NCBI GenBank assembly: GCA_965661345.1
Contig: CBFIDK010000001.1
Coordinates: 248,001 to 312,000 of the forward strand
Direction: 5' to 3'
Length of the DNA stretch: 64,000 nucleotides
Source of the DNA: GCA-2862585 sp965661345
GTDB lineage: Bacteria; Bacteroidota; Bacteroidia; Flavobacteriales; UBA7312
Shown here: piece by piece, positions 35,224-43,375 of the stretch
How the letters are laid out: every line of letters starts with the position of its first letter
How positions within the stretch are numbered: position 1 is the first letter of the stretch
The notes under the pieces: model-generated
Seen by the model: only the letters and a program-made list of their open reading frames with translations
Told to the model about the DNA's origin: nothing
Databases searched by the model: none
Made by a program: the position numbers and the translations under genes

Positions 35224-35244
35224 ACTTTACATTAGCGACTTCAA

Positions 35245-35273
35245 TATTAAGAGTATGTTAAAAAATTGTAAAA
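35245..35273. promoter_or_regulatory. Putative Pho box in the porin/phoB divergent region, three repeats
   Basis: Units TATTAAG (35245), TGTTAAA (35256) and TGTAAAA (35267) on the plus strand are spaced 11 bp apart with 4-bp gaps. The array begins 21 bp upstream of the porin -7 element and ends 25 bp upstream of the phoB -7 element, so it could control both. Confidence 0.62.
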
Positions 35274-35298
35274 TGCTAAATCGAAAGCTTTTATATGA

Positions 35299-35306
35299 TA
35301 CTTTTG
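35299..35306 (+). promoter_or_regulatory. -7 promoter element for phoB-phoR
   Basis: TACTTTTG is a full match, 20 bases before the phoB ATG. Confidence 0.68.
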
Positions 35307-35326
35307 TTTAAAATTAACTTCAAAAA

Positions 35327-36007
35327 ATGAGCGGATCTATCAAAATTTTAGTTGTTGATGATGAGGAAGATATCCTAGAATTTTTGGGGTATAACCTTCG
35401 CGCTGAAGGCTATGATGTCGTTACGGCAGATAATGGTTTACTAGCTATTGAATTAGCCAAAGAACACAATCCTTCATTGATAATACTAGATGTTCAAATG
35501 CCAAATATGGATGGTATTACCACTTGTGAAAAGATTAGAGAAATAGATTCTTTAAAAAACACTGTGGTTACGTTTTTATCCGCACGTTCTGAAGATTATT
35601 CTCAAATTGCTGGCTTTGAAGCGGGTGCTGACGATTATATTTCTAAGCCTATCAGACCTAAGGTATTAATAAGTAGAGTAAAAGCACTTCTTAAAAGGAG
35701 AGGAATTACAGAAGATGAGTCAACTATACTAGAACTGGGCGATATTATCATTGATTTTGAGAAACACCTAACAACCTTTAAAGGAAAAGAAGTTTCATTA
35801 GCCAAAAAGGAGTTTAAGCTATTAAAGTTGTTAACTTCTAAACCTGGCAAGGTCTTTGCTAGAGACGAAATACTTGAAAAAGTATGGGGTTTAGATCTTG
35901 TTGTGGGAGATAGAACAATTGACGTACATATTCGTAAATTGCGAGAAAAACTAGCCGATCACTATATCAAAACAGTCAAAGGTGTAGGCTATAAATTCGA
36001 GTACTAA
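35327..36007 (+). CDS. phoB: Phosphate-regulon response regulator (OmpR/PhoB family)
   Basis: The 226-residue regulator has a receiver domain with acidic pair D11-D12, phosphoacceptor D55 (LIILDVQMPN) and K107. A winged-helix DNA-binding domain (about 130-226, VGDRTIDVHIRKLREKL, VKGVGYKFEY) follows. OmpR-family proteins bind direct repeats as dimers, in keeping with the 11-bp repeats nearby. The stop overlaps the phoR ATG (TAATG). PhoB rather than another OmpR member is inferred from the pst/phoU neighbours. Confidence 0.9.
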   Translation: MSGSIKILVVDDEEDILEFLGYNLRAEGYDVVTADNGLLAIELAKEHNPSLIILDVQMPNMDGITTCEKIREIDSLKNTVVTFLSARSEDYSQIAGFEAGADDYISKPIRPKVLISRVKALLKRRGITEDESTILELGDIIIDFEKHLTTFKGKEVSLAKKEFKLLKLLTSKPGKVFARDEILEKVWGLDLVVGDRTIDVHIRKLREKLADHYIKTVKGVGYKFEY

Positions 36008-37032
36008 TGCAATGGACAACGCCTAAACAAATAGCCATTTATCTGACACTTTTACTTTGCGTGTCAGTTTCTCTTATTCTCGTATTATTCTCAATAGTTT
36101 TTGATTATGATATCAATTGGCAACAAGTGGTGGTAGTTACCAGTGCTCTGTTTTTGCCCATTTATTTCATTTCATACTTTATTTTGAAAAAATACATACA
36201 TGAAAAAGTTAAAGTTATTTATAAATCCCTAAGTAGGCACAAGGGAACTAGCGATGATGTAGAAACTGATTTAAACAAGGTCGATGAGGATGTTGATTCA
36301 ATGGTGAATGAACGTCAGAAAGAGATCGAAGAGCTTAAAAGTATGGAGACCTTTAGGAGAGAATTTTTAGGTAATATTTCCCATGAACTAAAAACGCCTA
36401 TTTTTAATATACAGGGATACATTCACACTCTTATTGATGGTGCTATTACGGACGAAAACGTGAATATGCAATACCTTCAGCGGACTAGCAAGAGCGTTGA
36501 TAGAATGATAAATATCGTTGAAGATTTAGAAATGATATCCAAGATTGAGTCCAACAGACTTGACCTAGAATTTACTCGATGGGATATCGTAAACTATGTT
36601 CAGGAGTTGTTCGATATTTTGGAGATGAAAGCCAAAAAAAGAAGCGTAAAATTGAGTATCGACAACCAATCAAATATCAATTTTGTAGAAGCTGACAAAG
36701 ACAGGGTTGCGCAAGTCCTCATAAACCTCATTGAGAATTCTATCAAATACGGAAAAGAAGGGGGGCACACCAGTGTTCGTTTTTTTGAAATGGGCGACAA
36801 TATCTTAATAGAAGTTGCAGATGATGGCGCAGGAATACCCGCACATCATTTGCCACGTTTGTTTGAGCGTTTTTATAGAGTGGATAAATCACGATCAAGA
36901 AAAGAAGGAGGAACAGGACTCGGTCTTTCTATCGTAAAGCATATCATAGAAGCGCACCGACAAACCATCAATGTGCGTAGTACAGAAAATGTGGGAACTA
37001 CATTTTCCTTTACATTAAAAAAGAGCAAATAA
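36007..37032 (+). CDS. phoR: Phosphate-regulon sensor histidine kinase (PhoR-like)
   Basis: The 341-residue kinase has two N-terminal membrane helices (about 10-32 and 41-60) joined by only about eight residues, so there is no extracytoplasmic sensor. A linker (about 61-110) follows, then the dimerisation H-box with H126 in FLGNISHELKTP. The ATPase domain carries N-box (NLIENSIKYG), G1 (DDGAGI) and G2 (GGTGLGLSIVK). No PAS domain is apparent, unlike many PhoR proteins. Signal input is probably through PstSCAB/PhoU. It overlaps the convergent glycosyltransferase gene by 18 bases. Confidence 0.88.
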   Translation: MQWTTPKQIAIYLTLLLCVSVSLILVLFSIVFDYDINWQQVVVVTSALFLPIYFISYFILKKYIHEKVKVIYKSLSRHKGTSDDVETDLNKVDEDVDSMVNERQKEIEELKSMETFRREFLGNISHELKTPIFNIQGYIHTLIDGAITDENVNMQYLQRTSKSVDRMINIVEDLEMISKIESNRLDLEFTRWDIVNYVQELFDILEMKAKKRSVKLSIDNQSNINFVEADKDRVAQVLINLIENSIKYGKEGGHTSVRFFEMGDNILIEVADDGAGIPAHHLPRLFERFYRVDKSRSRKEGGTGLGLSIVKHIIEAHRQTINVRSTENVGTTFSFTLKKSK

Positions 37033-38061
37033 AGAATTCCAGTTAGTCTGATGGTCAGAAAGGTTCAGCCCTTTAAAATCATTTACTTTTTCAAGAGCTA
37101 TAGATAAATCAAATGTACGCTGAGGCATAGCGAAAGCCAATTTCTTATCGTAGTAATAAGTAGCTAAGTATTCTTGTTCTGTTTGTCCGGGTGTCGGTAC
37201 AAAAATGGCCTTCTTATTTAACTTTGCAAGATCCATCACAGTAGAATATCCAGAACGACTAATTACTACATCGGCATTCATCATCGCTTGGTTTAACTCT
37301 GATGATTTTAGGTGACCGACTATTTTTAAATTTTCAATTTGTTTCTCAGAATTATCTTCCGTTTTCCCCAGTACTAAAAGCGCTTTTTTCTTAGAAGCTA
37401 AGAGCTGTTTTTTAAGGATATTCTCAAAAAGGGTACGTTGCGGCTCTGGACCAGAAATTACAGCAAGGATTTCAAGTTCTTCAGTTTTTTTCAGGCTCTC
37501 AAAGCGCGATAAACAGCCAACAAAGTGACTGTTGATTTGGGGCAAATTAGAGTTTGTTAAATTACCACTTAACAGGTGGTCGTTAGAGTCGGGAATCCAG
37601 CAAGCGTCATACTTTTCAATATATTTAAAATTAATATTTTGAATCCATTGACTAAGGATTGGCGATTGTATATTGAGTTGGTGAGTAATAAATACACAGG
37701 GAATTTTTTTGGAGTACAAACCAAAACGATTATCAGAAATTACACCATCAATTTTATAATCTTCAATAATTTGATTTAGAATTTTATTCTCTTTACGAAT
37801 TCCTCTCCAAATTTTTAGGCTTTGACTAATCATGCTCCAAGCCATATTTCCACTTTTTGGATAATGGATATTATAGCTTTCTAGTTTTATGAAATCTCTG
37901 TTTGGGAATTCACCCATTAATAAATCCAATGGGCGACCACTAGCGGCTAAAATAACTTCAAAACCATGCGCTTCTAGTTGCCTAGCTATTGGAATACAAC
38001 GGCTAGCATGACCTAACCCCCAATCTAGTGGAGCTATCAGAATTCGTTTTTTGTTATTCAC
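37015..38061 (-). CDS. GT-B glycosyltransferase (MurG/GT28-like)
   Basis: The 348-residue protein has the GT-B two-lobe pattern. The N-terminal RILIAPLDWGLGHASRCIPIARQL matches the Glyco_trans_1_3 family. The C-terminal donor site VVISRSGYSTVMDLAKLNKKAIFVPTPGQTEQEY resembles the MurG nucleotide-sugar pocket. The start is a GTG at 38061, as no ATG lies near the conserved N-terminus. Substrates are unknown; a surface polysaccharide or lipid is likely. Confidence 0.82.
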   Translation of the reverse strand: MNNKKRILIAPLDWGLGHASRCIPIARQLEAHGFEVILAASGRPLDLLMGEFPNRDFIKLESYNIHYPKSGNMAWSMISQSLKIWRGIRKENKILNQIIEDYKIDGVISDNRFGLYSKKIPCVFITHQLNIQSPILSQWIQNINFKYIEKYDACWIPDSNDHLLSGNLTNSNLPQINSHFVGCLSRFESLKKTEELEILAVISGPEPQRTLFENILKKQLLASKKKALLVLGKTEDNSEKQIENLKIVGHLKSSELNQAMMNADVVISRSGYSTVMDLAKLNKKAIFVPTPGQTEQEYLATYYYDKKLAFAMPQRTFDLSIALEKVNDFKGLNLSDHQTNWNSLFALF

Positions 38062-38065
38062 CCTT

Positions 38066-38073
38066 CGAAAGTA
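38066..38073 (-). promoter_or_regulatory. Possible -7 element for the glycosyltransferase
   Basis: The minus strand reads TACTTTCG, one base from TAnnTTTG, four bases before the GTG start. It opposes the trmB promoter. Confidence 0.4.
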
Positions 38074-38087
38074 GGTATTTTTTGAAC

Positions 38088-38095
38088 TATTTTTG
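38088..38095 (+). promoter_or_regulatory. -7 promoter element for trmB
   Basis: TATTTTTG is a full match, 15 bases before the TTG start at 38111. It excludes an in-frame TTG at 38093, which lies within it. Confidence 0.6.
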
Positions 38096-38110
38096 CTGAA
38101 AATTATTTCA

Positions 38111-38776
38111 TTGGCAAAAAATAAGCTCCGTAAATTTTCTCAAATGGCTGAATACCACAACGTATTTCAGCCCACTTTTGACGAACTAAAATCAAATTTT
38201 CCCTTAAAAGGAAACTGGAAGTCAACTTTTTTCAAAAACGACAATCCTTTAGTAGTAGAGTTGGGTTGTGGCAAAGGCGAGTATTCGGTTGGTTTAGCTC
38301 AAAAATACCCCCAAAAAAACTTTTTAGGCATTGATGTGAAAGGTGCAAGAATGTGGCAAGGCGCTACACAAGCCATTGACCAAAAACTCGATAATGTTGC
38401 TTTTCTAAGAACTAGAATTGAATTTATTGAATGGTGCTTTGGTTCTGATGAAGTCGATGAAATATGGATTACTTTCCCAGACCCTCAGATTAAAAAGAAA
38501 AGAGCTAAAAATAGACTCACTCATCCGGTTTTTTTAGAACGGTACTCTAGAATTTTAAAAAAAGACGGTTTGATACACCTCAAAACAGATTCTCAATTTT
38601 TACACGGTTACACTTTGGGGATTATTGAAGGTAATCATCATGTTTTAGAAGATGCCGAGCACGATATTTACAACGCTCAACTTCAACGTCCAGATATGAG
38701 TATCAAAACACACTACGAGAACTTATTTTTAGATAAAGATATGCCCATAACTTATCTGAGGTTTAGACTTCAATAA
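38111..38776 (+). CDS. trmB: tRNA (guanine-N7-)-methyltransferase
   Basis: TrmB methylates G46 in the variable loop of tRNAs with S-adenosylmethionine. The SAM site is VELGCGKGEYSVGLA; WITFPDPQIKKKRAKNRLT and the C-terminal THYENLFLDKDMPITYLRF are family signatures. I place the start at a TTG (38111), giving AKNKLRKF, which matches the family N-terminus. The first ATG is 11 codons later and would cut conserved residues. Product: 221 residues. Confidence 0.93.
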   Translation: MAKNKLRKFSQMAEYHNVFQPTFDELKSNFPLKGNWKSTFFKNDNPLVVELGCGKGEYSVGLAQKYPQKNFLGIDVKGARMWQGATQAIDQKLDNVAFLRTRIEFIEWCFGSDEVDEIWITFPDPQIKKKRAKNRLTHPVFLERYSRILKKDGLIHLKTDSQFLHGYTLGIIEGNHHVLEDAEHDIYNAQLQRPDMSIKTHYENLFLDKDMPITYLRFRLQ

Positions 38777-38790
38777 CACGTTTACTAAGC

Positions 38791-39117
38791 ATGCCAGAGA
38801 AGTCATTTTTTCAGAAAGTATATGAGGTTGCAGCTCAAATTCCTGAAGGAAAAGTAAGTACTTATGGTGCAATTGCAAAATACATAAGTAGTGCAAATGC
38901 CTCGAGAATGGTGGGTTGGGCATTGAATAAAGCCGATACGCTTGAAGTTCCGGCACATCGTGTGGTTAACCGAATAGGAATGTTGAGCGGAAAGTATCAT
39001 TTTGATGGAGTTACCCTAATGCAACAATTGTTGGAAAATGAGGGAGTCAGAGTTATTGATAATCAAGTTCAAGATTTTGAAAATGTGTTTTGGGACCCTA
39101 GTAAAGAATTGATTTGA
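38791..39117 (+). CDS. Alkyltransferase-like protein (ATL), MGMT family without catalytic Cys
   Basis: The 108-residue protein is the DNA-binding half of O6-alkylguanine-DNA alkyltransferase: winged helix (STYGAIAKYI), Arg finger R39 in SRMVGWAL, and the active-site loop. The loop reads PAHRV (54-58), with Ala55 where repair enzymes have Cys (PCHRV). It therefore cannot accept an alkyl group. ATL proteins bind alkylated guanine and hand it to nucleotide excision repair. The common ATL residue at this site is Trp; Ala is less usual. It follows trmB by 14 bases. Confidence 0.88.
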   Translation: MPEKSFFQKVYEVAAQIPEGKVSTYGAIAKYISSANASRMVGWALNKADTLEVPAHRVVNRIGMLSGKYHFDGVTLMQQLLENEGVRVIDNQVQDFENVFWDPSKELI

Positions 39118-39144
39118 ATTAGTTTATTTAAAAAGGCAATTGCG

Positions 39145-39152
39145 TATCTTTG
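39145..39152 (+). promoter_or_regulatory. -7 promoter element for mrp-nfu-korAB
   Basis: TATCTTTG is a full match, eight bases before the ATG at 39161. It rules out the in-frame TTG at 39140. Confidence 0.7.
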
Positions 39153-39160
39153 CACCTACA

Positions 39161-40285
39161 ATGAAGATAACAAAAGATCAGATATTAAAAGCCTTAGCTA
39201 GTTTTACTTTACCCAATGGCGGTAAAGATTTAGTTTCAGCAAAAGCCGTACGTAACATTCAAATCTTTGGCACGGAAGTATTACTTGATATAGAAATCAA
39301 TAATCCAACACTTCAATACAAAAAGAAGGTTGAGGTAGATTGCATAAAAGCCATTCATGATTTTGTTTATGAAAAAGCAGATGTAAAGGTGAATTTAATC
39401 ATCAATGCACCTGAAAAACAAGCTAACATTATACGAGGAAATGAAATCCCTGGTGTCAAAAATATAATTGCCATAGCTTCAGGAAAAGGTGGAGTAGGAA
39501 AGTCTACCGTCTCTGCAAATTTAGCTGTAGCACTAGCCGATAAAGGATACAAAGTTGGCCTAGTAGATGCTGATATTTATGGACCTTCAATGCCAATAAT
39601 GTTCGATGTGGTTAACGCAAAACCACAGGGGAAAGAGGTAGATGGCAAGCGAAAAATATTACCTGTTGAAAGCTATGGAGTGAAGCTGTTATCCATTGGT
39701 TTTTTTGCAAATACTGATCAAGCAGTTGTATGGAGAGGAGCCATGGCATCCAAAGCTTTGAATCAAATGTTATGGGATACTGATTGGGGCGATTTGGATT
39801 TTATGTTAATCGATTTGCCACCAGGAACAGGAGATATTCACTTGTCTTTAGTGCAGTCGATACCAGTAGGTGCCGCCATTGTAGTAAGTACGCCTCAGAA
39901 TATAGCCTTAGCAGATGCTCGTAAAGGTGTGGCAATGTTTCAAATGGACTCTATTAATGTGCCTGTTTTGGGCTTAGTAGAAAACATGTCTTACTTTTCA
40001 CCAGAAGAATTGCCAAATAATAAATATTATATATTTGGGAAAGAAGGCGCAAAGGCTTTATCCGAGCGATTGAATTTACCGCTATTAGCAGAAATACCAC
40101 TTGTCCAGAGTATTAGAGAAGCGGCAGACATAGGTCGTCCAGCAGTTTTACAAGGTGCTACTCCAGCCGCAATGGCGTATATGGATTTGGCCGATAAAAC
40201 AGTTGTAGAAATGAATAAAAGAAATGCTTTAGAGCCTACTAAAAAAGTAGAAATAACAAATATGAACGGTTGTTCAACAAAATAA
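39161..40285 (+). CDS. apbC: Mrp/NBP35-type iron-sulfur cluster carrier ATPase (ApbC)
   Basis: The 374-residue P-loop ATPase has an N-terminal MIP18/DUF59 domain (about 1-85) and a deviant Walker A, SGKGGVGKSTVSANLAVALA, near residue 107. Downstream are FMLIDLPPGTGDIHLSL and the usual VENMSYF. The family holds and transfers [4Fe-4S] clusters; the usual CxxC after VENMSYF is absent (SPEEL instead), as in many bacterial members. An Nfu protein and an iron-sulfur oxidoreductase follow in the same operon, fitting a delivery role. Confidence 0.92.
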   Translation: MKITKDQILKALASFTLPNGGKDLVSAKAVRNIQIFGTEVLLDIEINNPTLQYKKKVEVDCIKAIHDFVYEKADVKVNLIINAPEKQANIIRGNEIPGVKNIIAIASGKGGVGKSTVSANLAVALADKGYKVGLVDADIYGPSMPIMFDVVNAKPQGKEVDGKRKILPVESYGVKLLSIGFFANTDQAVVWRGAMASKALNQMLWDTDWGDLDFMLIDLPPGTGDIHLSLVQSIPVGAAIVVSTPQNIALADARKGVAMFQMDSINVPVLGLVENMSYFSPEELPNNKYYIFGKEGAKALSERLNLPLLAEIPLVQSIREAADIGRPAVLQGATPAAMAYMDLADKTVVEMNKRNALEPTKKVEITNMNGCSTK

Positions 40286-40286
40286 G

Positions 40287-40547
40287 ATGGGGATAATTAC
40301 AGATTCAGCAATAATTGATAAGATTGAAGAGGCTTTAGCACAAGTGCGACCTTTTCTCGAATCAGATGGTGGAGACATTAGACTAATTGAAGTTACTGAT
40401 GATTATGTAGTAAAAGTTAAACTTCTAGGCGCTTGTAGCGATTGTCATGTAAGTATGATGACGCTAAAAGCAGGCGTTGAACAAACCATCAAAAAGGTAT
40501 TGCCAGAAGTAAAAGAAGTAGTTGATATTGATAAAATAGACAGTTAA
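40287..40547 (+). CDS. NifU-domain iron-sulfur carrier (single-domain Nfu)
   Basis: The 86-residue protein is just the NifU C-terminal domain: FLESDGGDIRLIEV, then the cluster-binding CxxC in GACSDCHVSMMTLKAGVEQ. It lies one base after apbC and one base before korA, so it probably matures the iron-sulfur clusters of the oxidoreductase system. A longer Nfu is at 1567. Confidence 0.93.
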   Translation: MGIITDSAIIDKIEEALAQVRPFLESDGGDIRLIEVTDDYVVKVKLLGACSDCHVSMMTLKAGVEQTIKKVLPEVKEVVDIDKIDS

Positions 40548-40548
40548 A

Positions 40549-42384
40549 ATGACTCAAGAAACGGTCGAAAAAGTAGTCATATTTTTTGCTGGAGATTCTG
40601 GAGATGGTATTCAGTTAACAGGTTCACAATTTACCAATACAGCAGCTCTGTATGGAAATGACCTAAGCACCTTCCCTGACTTTCCCGCTGAAATTAGAGC
40701 CCCTCAAGGCACATTAGCCGGTGTTTCTGGTTTCCAATTATCGTTTGGAAGTACAGAAATTTTCACTCCAGGAGACGAATGTGACGTGTTAGTTGTAATG
40801 AATGTAGCGGCTTTAAAAGCCAATATCAAGCGACTAAAAAAAGGAGGTGCTATAATTGTCAACACGGACGGTTTTGATAAAAGAAACCTTAGACTTGCTG
40901 GATATGATGATGGTGAAAACCCCCTTTCAGACAATTCGCTTTCTGACTACAGAGTTAGTGAAATGAATGTTACTAAACTAACGCGAGAATGTTTAGTTGA
41001 TATCACTCTTGGAATAAAAGAAAAAGACCGTTGCAAAAATATGTTTGTCCTTGGTTTTGTCTATTGGATGTATAACAGAACTCTAAATCATACCATTGAC
41101 TTTTTAACCCAAAAGTTCAAGTCCAAGCCAGAGGTGTTAGAAGCTAATATAAAGGTGCTAAAAGCGGGGTATAACTTTGCTGATACTTGTGAAATTTCGT
41201 CGAGTCGATTTGAAGTGAAGCCTGCAAAAATGAGTGCCGGTACTTACCGTAATATTATGGGTAACCAAGCAACAGCTATGGGACTAATTGCCGCCTCTCA
41301 ACAGTCCGGCTTAGAACTCTTTTATGGGACTTACCCCATTACCCCTGCATCGGATATTTTACATGAGTTAGCTAAGCACAAGAATTTTGGCGTGAAGTCG
41401 TTTCAAGCTGAAGATGAAATTGCCGCAGTTAGTGCTGCAATAGGAGCATCATTTGGTGGGTCTTTGGGCGTTACGGCTACTTCAGGCCCTGGTGTTGCCT
41501 TAAAAGGTGAAGCCATTGGATTAGCATTTATGTTGGAATTGCCATTGGTAATTGTCAATGTTCAAAGAGGTGGGCCTTCAACAGGATTGCCAACAAAAAC
41601 CGAGCAAGCGGATTTATTGCAAGCCATGTACGGAAGAAATGGAGAAGCCCCAATTCCAGTAGTATCTGCAAGTACACCATCCGATTGTTTTGAAGCTTCT
41701 TTAGAAGCGTGCCGAATTGCTATTGAACACATGACGCCAGTTTTCTTTTTGTCAGATGGATATATAGCCAATGGTGCTGAACCTTGGATGTTTCCTCAGT
41801 CAAAAGACTTGAAAGAAATTAAAGTGCCAATGACCACTAAGACTGAAGATTATTTGCCATACAAGCGCGATGAAAAACTCGTGCGCGAGTGGGCAATTCC
41901 TGGGATGGCTGGTCTTGAACACCGTCTTGGTGGATTGGAAAAAGAGAACGAAACAGGCAACGTATCATACGACTCTGATAACCATGAATTTATGGTGAAA
42001 ACTAGAGCTGAAAAAGTAGAACGAATAGCCGACTTTATACCCCTTCAAGGAATCGATTCTGGGGCTGACAAAGGCAAGGTTTTAGTATTGGCTTGGGGCT
42101 CAACTTATGGTGCTGTAAAAACTGCCGTAAAAGAGTTGCTTATAGAAGGCTATTCAGTTTCACATGCTCATTTAAGGTATATTAATCCTTTGCCTAAAAA
42201 CCTTAGCCAACTATTAAATGGCTTTGATAGCGTATTGATTCCTGAGATAAACGATGGTCAATTGATAAAAATTATTAGAGATAAATATTTGATTGACGCT
42301 ATTCCTTTTAACAAGATAAAAGGAACGCCTTTTGAGGCAAGAGAAATAAAGAACAGAATAATTGAATTGCACGATGGAAAATAA
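40549..42384 (+). CDS. korA: 2-oxoglutarate (2-oxoacid):ferredoxin oxidoreductase, gamma-alpha fusion subunit
   Basis: The 611-residue subunit fuses the gamma domain (about 1-200, FFAGDSGDGIQLTGSQF) to the alpha domain (about 225-611, GNQATAMGLIAA, TYPITPASDILHELA, GGPSTGLPTKTEQADLLQA). With KorB it oxidatively decarboxylates a 2-oxoacid, most likely 2-oxoglutarate, to an acyl-CoA and reduces ferredoxin. This fused KorA is usual in aerobic Bacteroidota and Actinobacteria. It overlaps korB by 11 bases. Confidence 0.93.
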   Translation: MTQETVEKVVIFFAGDSGDGIQLTGSQFTNTAALYGNDLSTFPDFPAEIRAPQGTLAGVSGFQLSFGSTEIFTPGDECDVLVVMNVAALKANIKRLKKGGAIIVNTDGFDKRNLRLAGYDDGENPLSDNSLSDYRVSEMNVTKLTRECLVDITLGIKEKDRCKNMFVLGFVYWMYNRTLNHTIDFLTQKFKSKPEVLEANIKVLKAGYNFADTCEISSSRFEVKPAKMSAGTYRNIMGNQATAMGLIAASQQSGLELFYGTYPITPASDILHELAKHKNFGVKSFQAEDEIAAVSAAIGASFGGSLGVTATSGPGVALKGEAIGLAFMLELPLVIVNVQRGGPSTGLPTKTEQADLLQAMYGRNGEAPIPVVSASTPSDCFEASLEACRIAIEHMTPVFFLSDGYIANGAEPWMFPQSKDLKEIKVPMTTKTEDYLPYKRDEKLVREWAIPGMAGLEHRLGGLEKENETGNVSYDSDNHEFMVKTRAEKVERIADFIPLQGIDSGADKGKVLVLAWGSTYGAVKTAVKELLIEGYSVSHAHLRYINPLPKNLSQLLNGFDSVLIPEINDGQLIKIIRDKYLIDAIPFNKIKGTPFEAREIKNRIIELHDGK

Positions 42385-43375
42385 AGGATACACTGCTAAA
42401 GATTTTTCTTCTGATCAAGAAGTGCGTTGGTGTCCAGGTTGTGGAGACTATTCCATTCTAAAGCAGGTTCAATCTGTAATGCCAGAAATAGGTGTTGACA
42501 AGGAAGATATAGTTTTTATTTCTGGTATTGGCTGTTCATCCAGATTTCCATATTACATGAATACTTTTGGGATGCACTCTATTCACGGTAGAGCTACAGC
42601 TATTGCTAGTGGATTGAAAGCCGCACGTCCCGATTTAAGTGTTTGGATAATTACAGGTGATGGCGATTCCTTATCGATTGGAGGAAATCACCTTATACAT
42701 TTGCTTCGTAGAAATTTTGACACAAATATATTGCTGTTCAACAACCAAATCTATGGACTAACTAAAGGGCAATATTCACCAACCTCTGAAAAAGGGAAAA
42801 AGACAAAATCTACCCCAATGGGTTCTATAGATCATCCGTTTAATCCTTTGGCATTGTGTATGGGAGCAGACGCGACTTTCATTGCACGAACAATGGATAG
42901 AGACCCAAAACACATGAGGGAAATGCTAAAGCGGTCTAACGATCACAAAGGCTCATCATTATTGGAAATCTATCAAAACTGTAACGTCTTTAACGATGGG
43001 GCTTTCTTTGGAATGACCGATAAGGAAACCAAAATGAATCAGACTCTGTTTTTGGAAGATGGTCAGCCTTTACTCTTTGGCGAAAACAAATCAAAAGGAA
43101 TAAAATTAGATGGGTTTAAGCCAGTAGTTGTATCAATGGAAGATACTTCAGCCGACGATCTTTGGATACACGATGAAAAAGACCGCGTAAAAGCTGGTTT
43201 GCTGACTCGGTTTTTTGACGATGAAATGCCACGACCATTTGGCGTATTTTACTTAGAAGACAGAATGCTATATGAAGAAGCATTAGTTGGTCAAATAGAA
43301 GAAGCTAAAAACATAAAAGGACAAGGTAATTTAGACGAATTGCTGAAAGGGTCGAATACTTGGTCAATAGACTAA
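42374..43375 (+). CDS. korB: 2-oxoacid:ferredoxin oxidoreductase beta subunit
   Basis: The 333-residue subunit carries thiamine diphosphate and an iron-sulfur cluster. It has WCPGCGDYSILK at the N-terminus with clustered Cys, GIGCSSRFPYYM, and the TPP/Mg motif GDGDSLSIGGNHLIHLLRRN. The ATG at 42374 gives MENKGYTAKDF, a typical start; an in-frame TTG 12 bases earlier is inside korA and unneeded. The 3' end overlaps the convergent DUF5686 gene by four bases. Confidence 0.94.
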   Translation: MENKGYTAKDFSSDQEVRWCPGCGDYSILKQVQSVMPEIGVDKEDIVFISGIGCSSRFPYYMNTFGMHSIHGRATAIASGLKAARPDLSVWIITGDGDSLSIGGNHLIHLLRRNFDTNILLFNNQIYGLTKGQYSPTSEKGKKTKSTPMGSIDHPFNPLALCMGADATFIARTMDRDPKHMREMLKRSNDHKGSSLLEIYQNCNVFNDGAFFGMTDKETKMNQTLFLEDGQPLLFGENKSKGIKLDGFKPVVVSMEDTSADDLWIHDEKDRVKAGLLTRFFDDEMPRPFGVFYLEDRMLYEEALVGQIEEAKNIKGQGNLDELLKGSNTWSID

